A DNA stretch of 36,336 nucleotides from an uncultured Oscillospiraceae bacterium (lineage in GTDB: Bacteria; Bacillota; Clostridia; Oscillospirales; Oscillospiraceae), in contig CANRFU010000009.1 of the NCBI GenBank assembly GCA_947629975.1, positions 1 through 36,336 on the forward strand, given 5' to 3'. The position numbers were made by a program, and so were the translations under genes. Under the pieces are notes generated by a model. It did not search any database. It worked only from the letters and a program-made list of their open reading frames with translations, and was not told the DNA's origin. Below are positions 15,334 through 23,947 of the stretch, in pieces. Within the stretch, counting starts at the first letter, position 1. Every line of letters starts with the position of its first letter.

Positions 15334-16302
15334 ATGCCACTGGTCACCACTACTGAAATGTTCAAGAAGGCCTACGACGGCGGCTATGCCGTCGGCGCGT
15401 TCAATGTCAACAACATGGAGATCGTTCAGGGCATCACCGAGGCCGCCCGGGAGGTCAACGCCCCCCTGATCCTCCAGGTGTCCAAGGGCGCCCGGGCCTA
15501 TGCCAACCACACCTATCTGGTGAAGCTGGTCGAGGCCGCCACCATCGAGTGTCCCAATATCCCCATCGCCCTCCATCTGGACCACGGCCCCGACTTTGAG
15601 ACCTGCAAGTCCTGCGTGGACGGCGGCTTCACCTCCGTCATGATCGACGCCTCCTCCAAGCCCTTTGCCGAAAACATCGAGATCACCAAGAAGGTGGTCG
15701 AGTACGCCCATGACCACGGCGTGGTCGTGGAGGCCGAGCTGGGCACCCTGGCCGGCGTGGAGGACGAGGTGAAGGTGTCCGCTGAGGACTCCTCCTACAC
15801 CCACCCCGAGGAGGTCGAGGAATTCGTCGCCAAGACCGGCTGCGACTCCCTGGCCATCGCCATCGGCACCAGCCACGGCGCCTACAAGTTCACCGCCGCC
15901 CAGTGCACCCGCAATGAGAAGGGCATCCTGGTTCCCCCTCCCCTGCGGTTCGACGTGCTGGAGGAGGTCTCCAAGCGTCTGCCCGGCTTCCCCATCGTGC
16001 TCCACGGCTCCTCCAGCGTGCCTCAGGAGTATGTGAAGATGATCAACGAGAACGGCGGCAAGATGCCCGACGCCGTTGGCATCCCCGAGGAGCAGCTGCG
16101 CAAGGCGGCCACCCTGTCCGTGTGCAAGATCAACATCGACTCCGACCTGCGTCTGGCCATGACCGGCACCATCCGCCAGTTCTTCAATGAGCACCCCGAC
16201 AAGTTCGACCCCCGCGAGTACCTGAAGCCCGCCCGCGCCAACATCAAGGAGTTGGTCAAGCACAAGCTCATCGACGTGCTGGGCTGCGCCGGCAAGGCCT
16301 GA
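15334..16302 (+). CDS. fba: Class II fructose-1,6-bisphosphate aldolase
   Basis: This zinc-dependent enzyme splits fructose 1,6-bisphosphate into dihydroxyacetone phosphate and glyceraldehyde 3-phosphate. The 322 residues show ALHLDHGPDFETC with catalytic Asp83 and zinc ligand His84, VVVEAELGTLAG (131-141), zinc ligand His181 in TSHGAYKF and His224 in VLHGSSSVP. The phosphate-binding turn NIDSDLR is also present. Codon use is strongly biased to GC-ending codons, as expected for a highly expressed glycolytic gene. The phosphofructokinase gene follows after 34 bases with no terminator between them. Confidence 0.95.
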   Translation: MPLVTTTEMFKKAYDGGYAVGAFNVNNMEIVQGITEAAREVNAPLILQVSKGARAYANHTYLVKLVEAATIECPNIPIALHLDHGPDFETCKSCVDGGFTSVMIDASSKPFAENIEITKKVVEYAHDHGVVVEAELGTLAGVEDEVKVSAEDSSYTHPEEVEEFVAKTGCDSLAIAIGTSHGAYKFTAAQCTRNEKGILVPPPLRFDVLEEVSKRLPGFPIVLHGSSSVPQEYVKMINENGGKMPDAVGIPEEQLRKAATLSVCKINIDSDLRLAMTGTIRQFFNEHPDKFDPREYLKPARANIKELVKHKLIDVLGCAGKA

Positions 16303-16336
16303 GCCCCGCGAACACAGATAAAAGGAGATCATCGCT

Positions 16337-17575
16337 ATGTCTCAACTGATCGGCGCCGCCGTCATCGGCCAGTCTGGCGGCCCCACCTCCGTCATCAACG
16401 CCAGCGCCTACGGCGTCATCCGCACCGCCCTGGACAACCCTGACATCACCGCCGTCTACGGCGCCGCCCACGGCATCAAGGGCGTGCTGGGCGACAAGCT
16501 GTACGATATGGGCCAGGAGGACGCCGAGGAGCTCAGGCTGCTGCTGAACACCCCCTCCTCCGAGCTGGGCTCCTGCCGGTACAAAATCGCCGACCCCGAC
16601 GTGGACGACACCGACTATAAGCGCATCCTGGAGATCTTCCGGAAGTACAACATCCGCTATTTCTTCTACAACGGCGGCAACGACTCCATGGACACCTGCG
16701 CCAAGGTCAGCCGCTTCATGGCCAAGTCCGGCTGGGAGTGCCGGGTCATGGGCGTGCCCAAGACCATCGACAACGACCTGTACGGCACCGACCACTGCCC
16801 CGGCTTCGCCTCCGCCGCCAAGTATATCGCCACCTCCTGCGCCGAGGTCTACAAGGACGCCCGGGTCTATGACACCGGCATGGTGACCATCATCGAGATC
16901 ATGGGCCGTCACGCGGGCTGGCTGGCCGGCGCCGCCGCGCTGGCCGGCGTGGTGGGCTGCGCCCCCGACCTGGTCTATCTGCCCGAGGTCAATTTTGACA
17001 TGGATAAGTTCCTGGCCGACGTGGACGCCATCTACAAGAAGAACGGCAACTGCATCGTGGCCGTGTCCGAGGGCATCCACTACGCCGACGGCTCCTTCGT
17101 GTCCGAGGCAAAGACCTCCGCCACCGACGGCTTCGGTCACGCCCAGCTGGGCGGCCTGGCCGCTCTGCTGGCCAACATCGTCAAGGAGCGCACCGGCGCC
17201 AAGGTCCGAGGCATCGAGCTGTCCCTGCTCCAGCGCTGCGGCGCCCATCTGGCCTCCCAGACCGACATCGACGAGTCCTTCCTGGCCGGCAAGACCGCCA
17301 TGGAGGCCGCCGTGGCCGGCGAGACCGACAAGATGGTGGGCTTCGAGTGCACCCGCGAGAACGGCGTGTACACCTGCAAAACCAAGCTGTTCAGCCTCTC
17401 CGACGTGGCCAACTTCGAAAAGAAGGTGCCCCTGGAGTGGATCAATGCCGAGGGCAACGGGGTCAACCAGGGCTATATCGACTACGCCCTGCCCCTGATC
17501 CAGGGCGACAACCAGCGTGCCACCGAGAACGGCCTGCCCCGGTTCGCCCGCCTGAAGAAGGTCCTGGCGAAGTAA
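16337..17575 (+). CDS. pfp: Diphosphate--fructose-6-phosphate 1-phosphotransferase (PPi-PFK)
   Basis: Phosphofructokinase family, 412 residues. Two sites point to pyrophosphate rather than ATP as donor: GGNDSMDT (113-120) in place of the GGDGS of ATP enzymes, and Lys142 in PKTIDND (141-147), where ATP enzymes have Gly. The catalytic Asp is in TIDND, and MGRHAGWLAG completes the active site. The enzyme would be reversible and save ATP in fermentation. It lies directly behind the class II aldolase that uses its product, so the two consecutive glycolytic steps share one transcript. The donor assignment is from motifs only. Confidence 0.9.
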   Translation: MSQLIGAAVIGQSGGPTSVINASAYGVIRTALDNPDITAVYGAAHGIKGVLGDKLYDMGQEDAEELRLLLNTPSSELGSCRYKIADPDVDDTDYKRILEIFRKYNIRYFFYNGGNDSMDTCAKVSRFMAKSGWECRVMGVPKTIDNDLYGTDHCPGFASAAKYIATSCAEVYKDARVYDTGMVTIIEIMGRHAGWLAGAAALAGVVGCAPDLVYLPEVNFDMDKFLADVDAIYKKNGNCIVAVSEGIHYADGSFVSEAKTSATDGFGHAQLGGLAALLANIVKERTGAKVRGIELSLLQRCGAHLASQTDIDESFLAGKTAMEAAVAGETDKMVGFECTRENGVYTCKTKLFSLSDVANFEKKVPLEWINAEGNGVNQGYIDYALPLIQGDNQRATENGLPRFARLKKVLAK

Positions 17576-17595
17576 GGCCCCTCCCCTTTCAAACC

Positions 17596-17633
17596 AAAAC
17601 GCACCCTCCGGAGCGCTCCGGAGGGTGCGTTTT
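17596..17633. terminator. Bidirectional intrinsic terminator
   Basis: AAAACGCACCCTCCGGAG pairs perfectly with 17616-17633 around a CG loop, with T's after the stem on the + strand and a TTTTGGTTT run on the - strand. It separates the converging phosphofructokinase and ispH-rpsA units. Confidence 0.85.
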
Positions 17634-17681
17634 TCATGTGTTCTTTTTCAGCGCGGCAGCTTTTCTATGCCTGAATGAGGA

Positions 17682-19688
17682 TCACTCGGCGTCCTCGGCG
17701 GGCTTCTCTTCAACGGCGGGAGCGGCCTCTTCTTCCGGGCTCTCCTCGGCGGCCTCGGCCGCGGGGGACTTGGGCGCGGCGCCCAGCACGGCCCGGATGG
17801 ACAGGGACACCTTCTTGTTCTCGTTGTCGATGGCGATGATCTTGGCGTCCACCACGTCGCCCTCATGGACGGCGTCGGAGCACTTCTCCACACGGTGATC
17901 GGACAGCTGGGAGATGTGGATCAGGCCGTCCACGCCGGGGACGATCTCGGCAAAAGCGCCGAAGGTCATCAGCTTGACGATGCGGACGGGGGCCACGTCG
18001 CCCTCCTCGTACTTGGAGGTGAACACCGCCCAGGGTTCCTGGCTGTGGTCCTTCATGCCCAGGGAGATCTTCTTCTTCTCAGGGTCAAAGGAGATGACGT
18101 ATACGTCCACGGGATCGCCCACGGAGACCACCTCGGCGGGGTTCTTGATGCGGGACCAGGACAGCTCGGAGATATGGACCATGCCGTCCACGCCGCCGAT
18201 GTCCACGAACGCGCCGTAGGAGGTAAGGCTCTTGACGGTACCCTTGTACCGCTTACCGTTCTCGATGTTGTTCCACACCTCGGCGGCGGCGGCGGCCCTG
18301 GCCTCTGCGGCCACGGCGCGGATGGAGCCCACCACGCGGCGGCGGGCCTTGTTGAACTCGGTGATGCGCAGGTTCACCTTTTCCTTGATCATGTCGGTCA
18401 GGTCGGCACCCCGGGGCTTGCCGGACTGCGAGGCGGGGATGAACACCCGGATGCCCTTTACATTGGCCACCAGGCCGCCCTTGTTGACCTCGGTGATGGT
18501 GCCCTCAAGAGGCTCCCTGGTCTCCACGGCGTTCTCCACGGTCTCCCAGTTCTTGTGGGCCTCCAGGCGCTTCTTGGACAGGCGGATCTCACAGTCCCGG
18601 TCGCTGTACAGCACCACCTCGGCCTCGATGGGATCGCCCACCTTGACCACGTCCTCGGGCTTCACGTCGGGATCGTCGCTCAGCTCAGACAGAGGGATGG
18701 AAGCGGTGAACTTGGTGCCGGTCAGATCCACCTGAACCTCGGTGGGCGTGATGGCAATCACAGTCCCAGTGACCTTGTCCCCCGTATTGATAGGTTTGAT
18801 CGACTCCTCCAGCATATCCTCGAAGGACTGATCGATCTCCATGATTTCGTCGCTCATTTTCTTATAGACCTCCTTTATGATCCACTCCGGCGTAGACGCG
18901 CCGGCAGTGATTCCAAGCGTTTCAACCTGCCGGAATCGCTCCCGGTCGAGTTCGCTCCCCCGCTCCACCCATACCGTCAGCGGGCAGAGCCGGGCGCACA
19001 ACTGGGCAAGCCTTCTTGTATTGGAGCTTTTTCGGTCACCGATGACGATCATGCCGTCACACCGGCGGGCCAAATCTTCGGCTTCAGTTTGACGCTTGGA
19101 CGTAGCACCACATATTGTATCAAAAAATTCTGCGTTTGTACACACTTTTTTTGTGTTTTCAACGATTTTTTCCCAGACCGCCCGAATCGCCGTGGTTTGG
19201 GACACAAAAGTCAGCGGTTTTTCCTTTAAATTTGGTAGTTTTTCCAATAATGCGGACAACTCGTCCCAGGTCGAAACCACCAGGCCGCCCCGCGTGCAGC
19301 CGAGGATGGCCACGATCTCCGGGTGGTCGGCCTCCCCGATCACCACGGGGATCCGTCCCCGCGCCTCCGCATCCCGCACGATGTCATGGATCCGGGTGAC
19401 GTTGGGGCAGGTCGCGTCGATGATCCCGCACCCTCTCGCCTTCAACCGGGCATAGGTGCCGTCCGGCTCCCCGTGGGCGCGGATCAGGACGGCAGCGCCC
19501 ACCGGGGCCTCCTCCGGCGAATCGATGGTGACAGCTCCCATCCCCTCCAGCCGGCGGATCACCTGGTCGTTGTGGGTGAGGTGCCCCAGCAGATACACCG
19601 GTCCCCTTTCCGCAGCCTGCTCCGCCAACTCCACCGCCCGGCGGACGCCGTAGCAGAAGCCGGCGTTCTTCGCCATCAGGATGTTCAT
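17682..19688 (-). CDS. ispH-rpsA: Bifunctional IspH (HMBPP reductase) / ribosomal protein S1
   Basis: A single 668-residue frame joins two proteins. Residues 1-277 are IspH, the last enzyme of the non-mevalonate isoprenoid pathway: cluster cysteines Cys12 (GFCYGV), Cys94 (ATCPN) and Cys193 (TICGAT), and histidines in HLTHN, RAHGE and DHPE. From Met278 it becomes S1-like, with four S1 RNA-binding repeats (starting near 305, 395, 482 and 567) and an acidic Ala/Glu tail. This fusion is known in Clostridia. It ends a tight operon (plsC overlaps by 4 bp) and is followed by a strong terminator. An internal ribosome binding site could also give free S1. Confidence 0.95.
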   Translation of the reverse strand: MNILMAKNAGFCYGVRRAVELAEQAAERGPVYLLGHLTHNDQVIRRLEGMGAVTIDSPEEAPVGAAVLIRAHGEPDGTYARLKARGCGIIDATCPNVTRIHDIVRDAEARGRIPVVIGEADHPEIVAILGCTRGGLVVSTWDELSALLEKLPNLKEKPLTFVSQTTAIRAVWEKIVENTKKVCTNAEFFDTICGATSKRQTEAEDLARRCDGMIVIGDRKSSNTRRLAQLCARLCPLTVWVERGSELDRERFRQVETLGITAGASTPEWIIKEVYKKMSDEIMEIDQSFEDMLEESIKPINTGDKVTGTVIAITPTEVQVDLTGTKFTASIPLSELSDDPDVKPEDVVKVGDPIEAEVVLYSDRDCEIRLSKKRLEAHKNWETVENAVETREPLEGTITEVNKGGLVANVKGIRVFIPASQSGKPRGADLTDMIKEKVNLRITEFNKARRRVVGSIRAVAAEARAAAAAEVWNNIENGKRYKGTVKSLTSYGAFVDIGGVDGMVHISELSWSRIKNPAEVVSVGDPVDVYVISFDPEKKKISLGMKDHSQEPWAVFTSKYEEGDVAPVRIVKLMTFGAFAEIVPGVDGLIHISQLSDHRVEKCSDAVHEGDVVDAKIIAIDNENKKVSLSIRAVLGAAPKSPAAEAAEESPEEEAAPAVEEKPAEDAE
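18855..18876 (-). promoter_or_regulatory. Internal ribosome binding site and start for the S1 part of the fusion
   Basis: On the - strand AAAGGAGGT (18876-18868) lies ten bases before an in-frame ATG (18857-18855), exactly at the IspH/S1 junction (Met278). The codons underneath read KEVYKKMSDE. A near-perfect Shine-Dalgarno site at the domain boundary suggests separate translation of S1. Confidence 0.6.
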
Positions 19689-20278
19689 TTTTCCAGTTCT
19701 CCCAGGGCGCGGATGCGGGCCATCAGATCGTCCGCGATGGCCTGGAGTTCGTTGGAACTGGGCTTGCGGCCCTCAAACTCCGGGTGGTAGGGCTGGCCGA
19801 AAATGACGGTGGTCCTGCGAAACAGCCGCTTTTTCGGGGCGATGTACACCGGCACCAGAGGCGCCCCAGTTCTTGTGGCGAACATGGCCGCGCCGGTGTG
19901 GGCCTCGGAGGTCTGCCCCTCTCTCACGCGGGTGCCCTCGGGGAAGATGAGCAGGCGCTCGTCGCTTTTCAGCACCCGCAGGGCCTCTTTCACGGCGGCC
20001 ACGTCGGCAGTCCCGCGCTTCACGCCGAAGATGCCGGCCTTTTTCAGGATCCAGCCCACCACCGGCCAGCGCATGATCTCCTCCTTCGCCATCACGTGGA
20101 CCTGCCGTTTCCGGCCAAGGGCGCACACCACGTACAGCGGGTCCCCGGCGGTGGTGTGGTTGCCGCAGAGCACGGCGGCCCCCTCCGGGAGGTTCTCCGC
20201 CCCGATCACCCGCCAGGGGTGGAAGATCCGCATGAACAGCCAGATCAAGGGGTAGATAAAGGCGTACATCTTATTCAT
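19685..20278 (-). CDS. plsC: 1-acyl-sn-glycerol-3-phosphate acyltransferase
   Basis: PlsC adds the second acyl chain to make phosphatidic acid at the membrane. The 197-residue protein has a hydrophobic start (5-20), the catalytic NHTTAGD box (His41, Asp46) and the substrate-binding FPEGTRVREG box (112-121), with GAPLVPVYIAP further on. It overlaps cmk upstream and ispH downstream by four bases each, so translation is likely coupled. The cmk-plsC-ispH/rpsA order is common in Clostridia. Confidence 0.92.
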   Translation of the reverse strand: MNKMYAFIYPLIWLFMRIFHPWRVIGAENLPEGAAVLCGNHTTAGDPLYVVCALGRKRQVHVMAKEEIMRWPVVGWILKKAGIFGVKRGTADVAAVKEALRVLKSDERLLIFPEGTRVREGQTSEAHTGAAMFATRTGAPLVPVYIAPKKRLFRRTTVIFGQPYHPEFEGRKPSSNELQAIADDLMARIRALGELEK

Positions 20279-20979
20279 TCGGCCTTCCCTCCCAGACGCT
20301 CACGGATGATGTCCAGCAGCAGGCGGAAGCTGCCCTCAAAGTCCAGATCGGTGGTGTCCGCTAAAACCGCGTCCTCCGCCTGTTTCAACGGGGCCGACGC
20401 CCGTCCGGAATCTCTGGCATCCCGCTCTATGACCTCTTTCAGGATCTGCGCCCGGTCGGCGGACTGGCCGCGCTCCAAAAGCTCCCTCCAGCGGCGCTCG
20501 GCCCGGGCCTCCGGGGAGGCCGTGAGAAAGATCTTCACGTCCGCGTCGGGCAGCACCACGGTCCCGATATCCCGGCCGTCCATGATGACGTCGTGCTCCT
20601 CCGCCAGATTTCGCTGGGTGTCCAGCAGAAAGGCCCGGACGGCGGGGATGGCCGCCGCCTTGGACGCACCGGCAGACACCTCGTTCCGCCGGATGGCCTC
20701 GGTCACATCCTCCCCGTTCAGATACATGCGCTGGAGGCCGTCCCCGCCGTAGTCCAGCGAGATGCGGAGACCGGGCAGCAGATCCGCAACGGCCGCTCCG
20801 TCGGAGGGGTCCACCCCCGCCCGCAGGGCCGCCAGCGCCATGGTCCGGTAGATGGCCCCCGTATCCACATAGCGGAACTCCAGCTCCCGCGCCAGCCGCC
20901 TGGCCAGGGTGGATTTCCCCGCCCCGGAGGGGCCGTCGATGGCGATGCTCCTGTGCTTTTTCAAATCCATCCGCTCCAT
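20275..20979 (-). CDS. cmk: Cytidylate kinase
   Basis: This enzyme phosphorylates CMP and dCMP. The 234 residues begin with a P-loop, IAIDGPSGAGKST (12-24), then RYVDTGAIYRTMAL, the CMP-binding DGRDIGTVVLPDADVKIFL and the lid region ASPEARAERRWREL, all typical of Cmk. The ATG at 20979 directly follows the stop of the flavoprotein gene; an in-frame ATG at 20970 is an alternative. The gene sits in the overlapping operon with plsC and ispH-rpsA. Confidence 0.94.
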   Translation of the reverse strand: MERMDLKKHRSIAIDGPSGAGKSTLARRLARELEFRYVDTGAIYRTMALAALRAGVDPSDGAAVADLLPGLRISLDYGGDGLQRMYLNGEDVTEAIRRNEVSAGASKAAAIPAVRAFLLDTQRNLAEEHDVIMDGRDIGTVVLPDADVKIFLTASPEARAERRWRELLERGQSADRAQILKEVIERDARDSGRASAPLKQAEDAVLADTTDLDFEGSFRLLLDIIRERLGGKAE

Positions 20980-22224
20980 TTACCTGATATGATTCGCGGC
21001 GCCCTCTCCCGCCGCCCGGCCGGTGGCCCATGCGATCTGGAGATTGAAGCCGCCGGTGCAGGCGTCCACATCCAGCAGTTCTCCGGCGAAGAAAAGTCCG
21101 GGGACCAGTTTGGACATCATGGTCTTGGGGTCCACCTCCGACACCTTGACCCCGCCGGAGGTGACTATGGCCTCCTCAATGGGCCTGGGGCCGGACACGG
21201 CCACCGAAAAGCCCTTCATGACCTCCAGCAGACGGCGGCGCTCCGTCCTGGTGACGTCGTGGGCCTTTTTCGATCCCGGGATGGCCGCCCGATCCAGCAG
21301 CACCGGGATCAGCAGCCGGGGAGCCAGCGCGCCCATCAGATTGGCCATATCCATGTTGGCGCCGGCGGTCAGTTCACGAACCAGTCGGGCGTCCAGGGTC
21401 TGCCCGTCCAGGGCGGGCTTCAAATCGATGATGCAGGTATAGCTGTCCCTCTCAAAGTCCCGCATATATGCGCTGGCGCTGAGCACCAGCGGACCGGACA
21501 GGCCGAAGTGGGTGAACAGCATCTCACCCTGCTCCCGATAGACCGCCTTCCCCTTCCGGTTTTTTACTGTGAGAGACACGTTTTTCAGGGAGAGGCCCTG
21601 CATATTGGCGCAGCAGGGGTCCGGGGACTCCAGCGGAACCAGGGAGGGCGCGGGCGGTATAACGGTGTGGCCCGCGCTTTTGGCCAGTTCATAGCCGTCC
21701 CCGGTGGAACCGGTAGCGGGATAGGACAGCCCACCTGTGGCAAGGATAATCGCTTTACAATTGCTGAGAACGCCGCTGTTTTCCGTGGAGATATCCAGCG
21801 TCCCCGCGCCATTTTGTACAAGGCCGGTCACACGGTCCCGGCGCAGTTCCACCCTGAGCCGCCGCAGTTCGTAAAACAGCGCGTCCACAATGTCGGCGGC
21901 CCGGTCGGACTGGGGGAACACCCGATTCCCCCGCTCCACCTTCAAGGGCACGCCCAGGTCGGTGAAGAACGCTTCCGCGTCGGCGGGGGTGAACCGGCTC
22001 ATGGCGCTGTACAGGAACCGGCTGTTCCGAAGGGTGGATGAGAGCGCCTCCTCCACCGCGCAGTGGTTGGTAACGTTGCACCGCCCCTTGCCCGTGATGT
22101 ACAGCTTGCGGCCCACCTTCTCGTTGGGCTCCACCAGGAGCACCGAGGCCCCCGCCCTGGCGGCGGTGATGGCCGCCATCATGCCCGCGGCCCCCGCCCC
22201 CGCGACGACGATGTCCCGGCTCAC
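20980..22224 (-). CDS. BaiN/HI0933-family FAD-dependent oxidoreductase
   Basis: A flavoprotein of 414 residues with an N-terminal dinucleotide fold (VVAGAGAAGMMAAITAA, 6-22), the family's GRCNVTN segment, TGGLSYPATGSTGDGY and a C-terminal FAD contact (FAGELLDVDACTGGFNLQ). The HI0933/YhiN group includes BaiN, implicated in bile-acid dehydroxylation, but most members have no proven substrate, so the bile role should not be assumed. The start is GTG, overlapping the RpiR stop as GTGA. Confidence 0.88.
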   Translation of the reverse strand: MSRDIVVAGAGAAGMMAAITAARAGASVLLVEPNEKVGRKLYITGKGRCNVTNHCAVEEALSSTLRNSRFLYSAMSRFTPADAEAFFTDLGVPLKVERGNRVFPQSDRAADIVDALFYELRRLRVELRRDRVTGLVQNGAGTLDISTENSGVLSNCKAIILATGGLSYPATGSTGDGYELAKSAGHTVIPPAPSLVPLESPDPCCANMQGLSLKNVSLTVKNRKGKAVYREQGEMLFTHFGLSGPLVLSASAYMRDFERDSYTCIIDLKPALDGQTLDARLVRELTAGANMDMANLMGALAPRLLIPVLLDRAAIPGSKKAHDVTRTERRRLLEVMKGFSVAVSGPRPIEEAIVTSGGVKVSEVDPKTMMSKLVPGLFFAGELLDVDACTGGFNLQIAWATGRAAGEGAANHIR

Positions 22225-23093
22225 TGGTCGGTGTACTCCACCTTCTCGTACACCTGGTACTCGTCCCAGATGCGCTCCAGCTTCTCAAAGGTGGCGGTCA
22301 CGTCGCCGGGCATCTTGCGGCCAACAGCCACGATCAGCGCGTTGATGACCGACAGCGGGGCCACCAGGGAGTCCACAAAGGAGGCCATGTCGCTTTTGGC
22401 AAGCAGCCGGTAATCGGCGGTGTCGTACAGGGGGGACAACTTGCTGTCGGTGATGGCCACCACCGTGGCCCCCTGGTCCCGGGCAAACTCCATGGCCCGG
22501 ACGCACCGGGTGGAATACCTGGGAAAGCTGATGCCGATGACCACGTCCTCCGGACCCACCCGGAGCATCTGCTCGAACATCTCGCTGGCCAGGGAGGTCT
22601 GCACCTGCCACACGTTGTCAAAAATCAGCTTGAAATAGAAGGAGAGAAAATCGGACAGTGCCGCCGAGGAGCGCACGCCCAGGATGTAGATGCGCCGCGC
22701 CTTGACGATGGCGTCAACGGTGGCGGAAAAGTCCCCCCGGTCCATCTCAGCCAGGGACAGGCGAAGTTTTTCAATGTCGGATTGGACCACCTTTTCCAGC
22801 ACGTCCTGGGTGCCCAGCCGGTCGTAGGACACCTCGATGCGCTGCACGGTGGTCAGCTTGCCCCGGATCAGCTCCTGGAGGGCCTTCTGCATGGCGGGAT
22901 AGCCGTCGTACCCCAGCTCGGCGGCAAAGCGCACCACGGTGGACTCGCTGGTTTTGACGGTCTGGCCCAGTTTGGCGGCGGTCATGAAGGCGGCCTTGTC
23001 ATAGCTGTCTAAGATATAGCGCCCGATGCGCTTCTGGCTCTTGGAGAAAGAATCCATCCGGCTCTGGATGGTGGCGAGGATGTCACGGCTCAC
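22221..23093 (-). CDS. MurR/RpiR family transcriptional regulator
   Basis: The protein has 290 residues from a GTG at 23093, which has GGAGGG six bases upstream; an in-frame GTG at 23138 has a poorer site. Residues about 1-77 form the RpiR HTH (AKLGQTVKTSESTVVRFAAELGYDG). Residues about 115-255 form a SIS sugar-phosphate isomerase-like domain (IYILGVRSSAALSDFLSFY, then DVVIGISFPRYSTRCV). Such proteins usually sense phosphosugars or amino-sugar phosphates. Here it heads an operon of housekeeping genes (flavoprotein, cmk, plsC, ispH-rpsA), an unusual setting. A promoter and palindrome upstream suggest autoregulation. Confidence 0.9.
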   Translation of the reverse strand: MSRDILATIQSRMDSFSKSQKRIGRYILDSYDKAAFMTAAKLGQTVKTSESTVVRFAAELGYDGYPAMQKALQELIRGKLTTVQRIEVSYDRLGTQDVLEKVVQSDIEKLRLSLAEMDRGDFSATVDAIVKARRIYILGVRSSAALSDFLSFYFKLIFDNVWQVQTSLASEMFEQMLRVGPEDVVIGISFPRYSTRCVRAMEFARDQGATVVAITDSKLSPLYDTADYRLLAKSDMASFVDSLVAPLSVINALIVAVGRKMPGDVTATFEKLERIWDEYQVYEKVEYTDQ

Positions 23094-23155
23094 GGCGGAC
23101 CCTCCGTTCTTCTGTTCATAGTGAGGCGGAAGCCCCACGGCTCCCGCCTCTTTGT

Positions 23156-23184
23156 ATCATACTATTTTGCAGGGAAAATTGCAA
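23156..23184 (-). promoter_or_regulatory. Promoter of the RpiR-led operon
   Basis: TTGCAA (23184-23179) and TATGAT (23161-23156) are 17 bases apart on the - strand, roughly 55 bases upstream of the RpiR GTG. The flanks hold repeated TTTTGCAGG(G)AAAA units. Confidence 0.65.
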
Positions 23185-23195
23185 GCGGTTTTGCA

Positions 23196-23207
23196 GGAAA
23201 ATTTTCC
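23196..23207. promoter_or_regulatory. Palindrome GGAAAATTTTCC, candidate operator
   Basis: A perfect 12-bp palindrome lies 12 bases upstream of the -35 box of the RpiR promoter. A partial copy, GGGAAAATT, lies at about 23172-23180 next to the -35 box. Position and symmetry suit a dimeric regulator, most simply RpiR itself. Confidence 0.45.
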
Positions 23208-23221
23208 GAACTTGCAGCAGG

Positions 23222-23926
23222 CTAAAGCAAAAGCGCGCTTGCCTCCGCCCCTGTGAGATACCGCCACTGGCCGGAGCGCAGTCGGCCCAGCGTCAGAGTC
23301 CCCTCCCGTACCCGTTTCAGCCGGGTGACGGCGAGGCCGGCGGCGGCGCACATCCGCCTCACCTGCCGGTTCTTCCCCTCATGGATGACCACGGACAGGC
23401 ACCCGCCGCCTTCCTCCGCTTTGACGAGCTTTACTGCGGGCCTGCGGATGGGTTCTCCCTCCAGCAGGTCCATTGCGCGAAGCGCCTCCGCCCCAGCCGC
23501 CGCCTCTCCCCTCACCCAGACCAGGTATTCCTTCTCCACCTCGTGGGAGGGGTGGGTGAGCCGGTTGGTCCACTCCCCGTCGTCGGTGAGGAGCAGCAGC
23601 CCCTCCGAGTCCAGATCCAGCCGGCCCACCGGCCACACCCGGACCGGGCAGCCGGTCAGCAGATCGGCCACCGTTTTCCGTCCCTTTTCATCGGACAGGG
23701 TGGTGACACAGCCCCTCGGCTTGTTCAGCAGGATGTACGTGTGGGCGGCGGGGGCGGACAGCGGGACGCCGTCCACCTCCACCCGGTCCCGCTCCGGGTC
23801 GGCCTTATCGCCGACCCGCGCGGCGGCGCCGTTCACCGTCACCCGCCCCGCGGCCAGGTATTCCTCCGCTTTCCGCCGGGAGCAGATCCCGGCGCCGGAG
23901 AGCAGCTTTTGCAACCGTTCCTCCAT
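23222..23926 (-). CDS. RsuA/RluB-family pseudouridine synthase
   Basis: This enzyme converts a specific uridine of rRNA to pseudouridine. An S4 RNA-binding domain occupies residues about 3-48 (LQKLLSGAGICSRRKAEEYL), followed by the catalytic domain with Asp104 in VGRLDLDSEGLLLLT, and the family's GKNRQVRRMCAAAGL near the end. At 234 residues it is closest to RluB, which modifies 23S U2605 in E. coli. An ATG at 23932 is one base from the GGAGG; the second ATG at 23926 has a six-base spacing and is preferred. It follows the D,D-carboxypeptidase gene by 21 bases. Confidence 0.9.
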   Translation of the reverse strand: MEERLQKLLSGAGICSRRKAEEYLAAGRVTVNGAAARVGDKADPERDRVEVDGVPLSAPAAHTYILLNKPRGCVTTLSDEKGRKTVADLLTGCPVRVWPVGRLDLDSEGLLLLTDDGEWTNRLTHPSHEVEKEYLVWVRGEAAAGAEALRAMDLLEGEPIRRPAVKLVKAEEGGGCLSVVIHEGKNRQVRRMCAAAGLAVTRLKRVREGTLTLGRLRSGQWRYLTGAEASALLL

Positions 23927-23947
23927 GTCCATCCTCCGTCTTGTTGA

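Noticed and set aside
17865-19229. A 454-codon + strand frame opposite ispH-rpsA
   Set aside because: Antisense shadow: no ribosome binding site, His/Gly/Asp-rich low-complexity translation, and the real gene on the other strand is unmistakable.
20980-22224. Bile-acid dehydroxylation enzyme BaiN as a firm function
   Set aside because: Family membership is clear, but no other bai genes are nearby and most HI0933-type proteins have no proven substrate.
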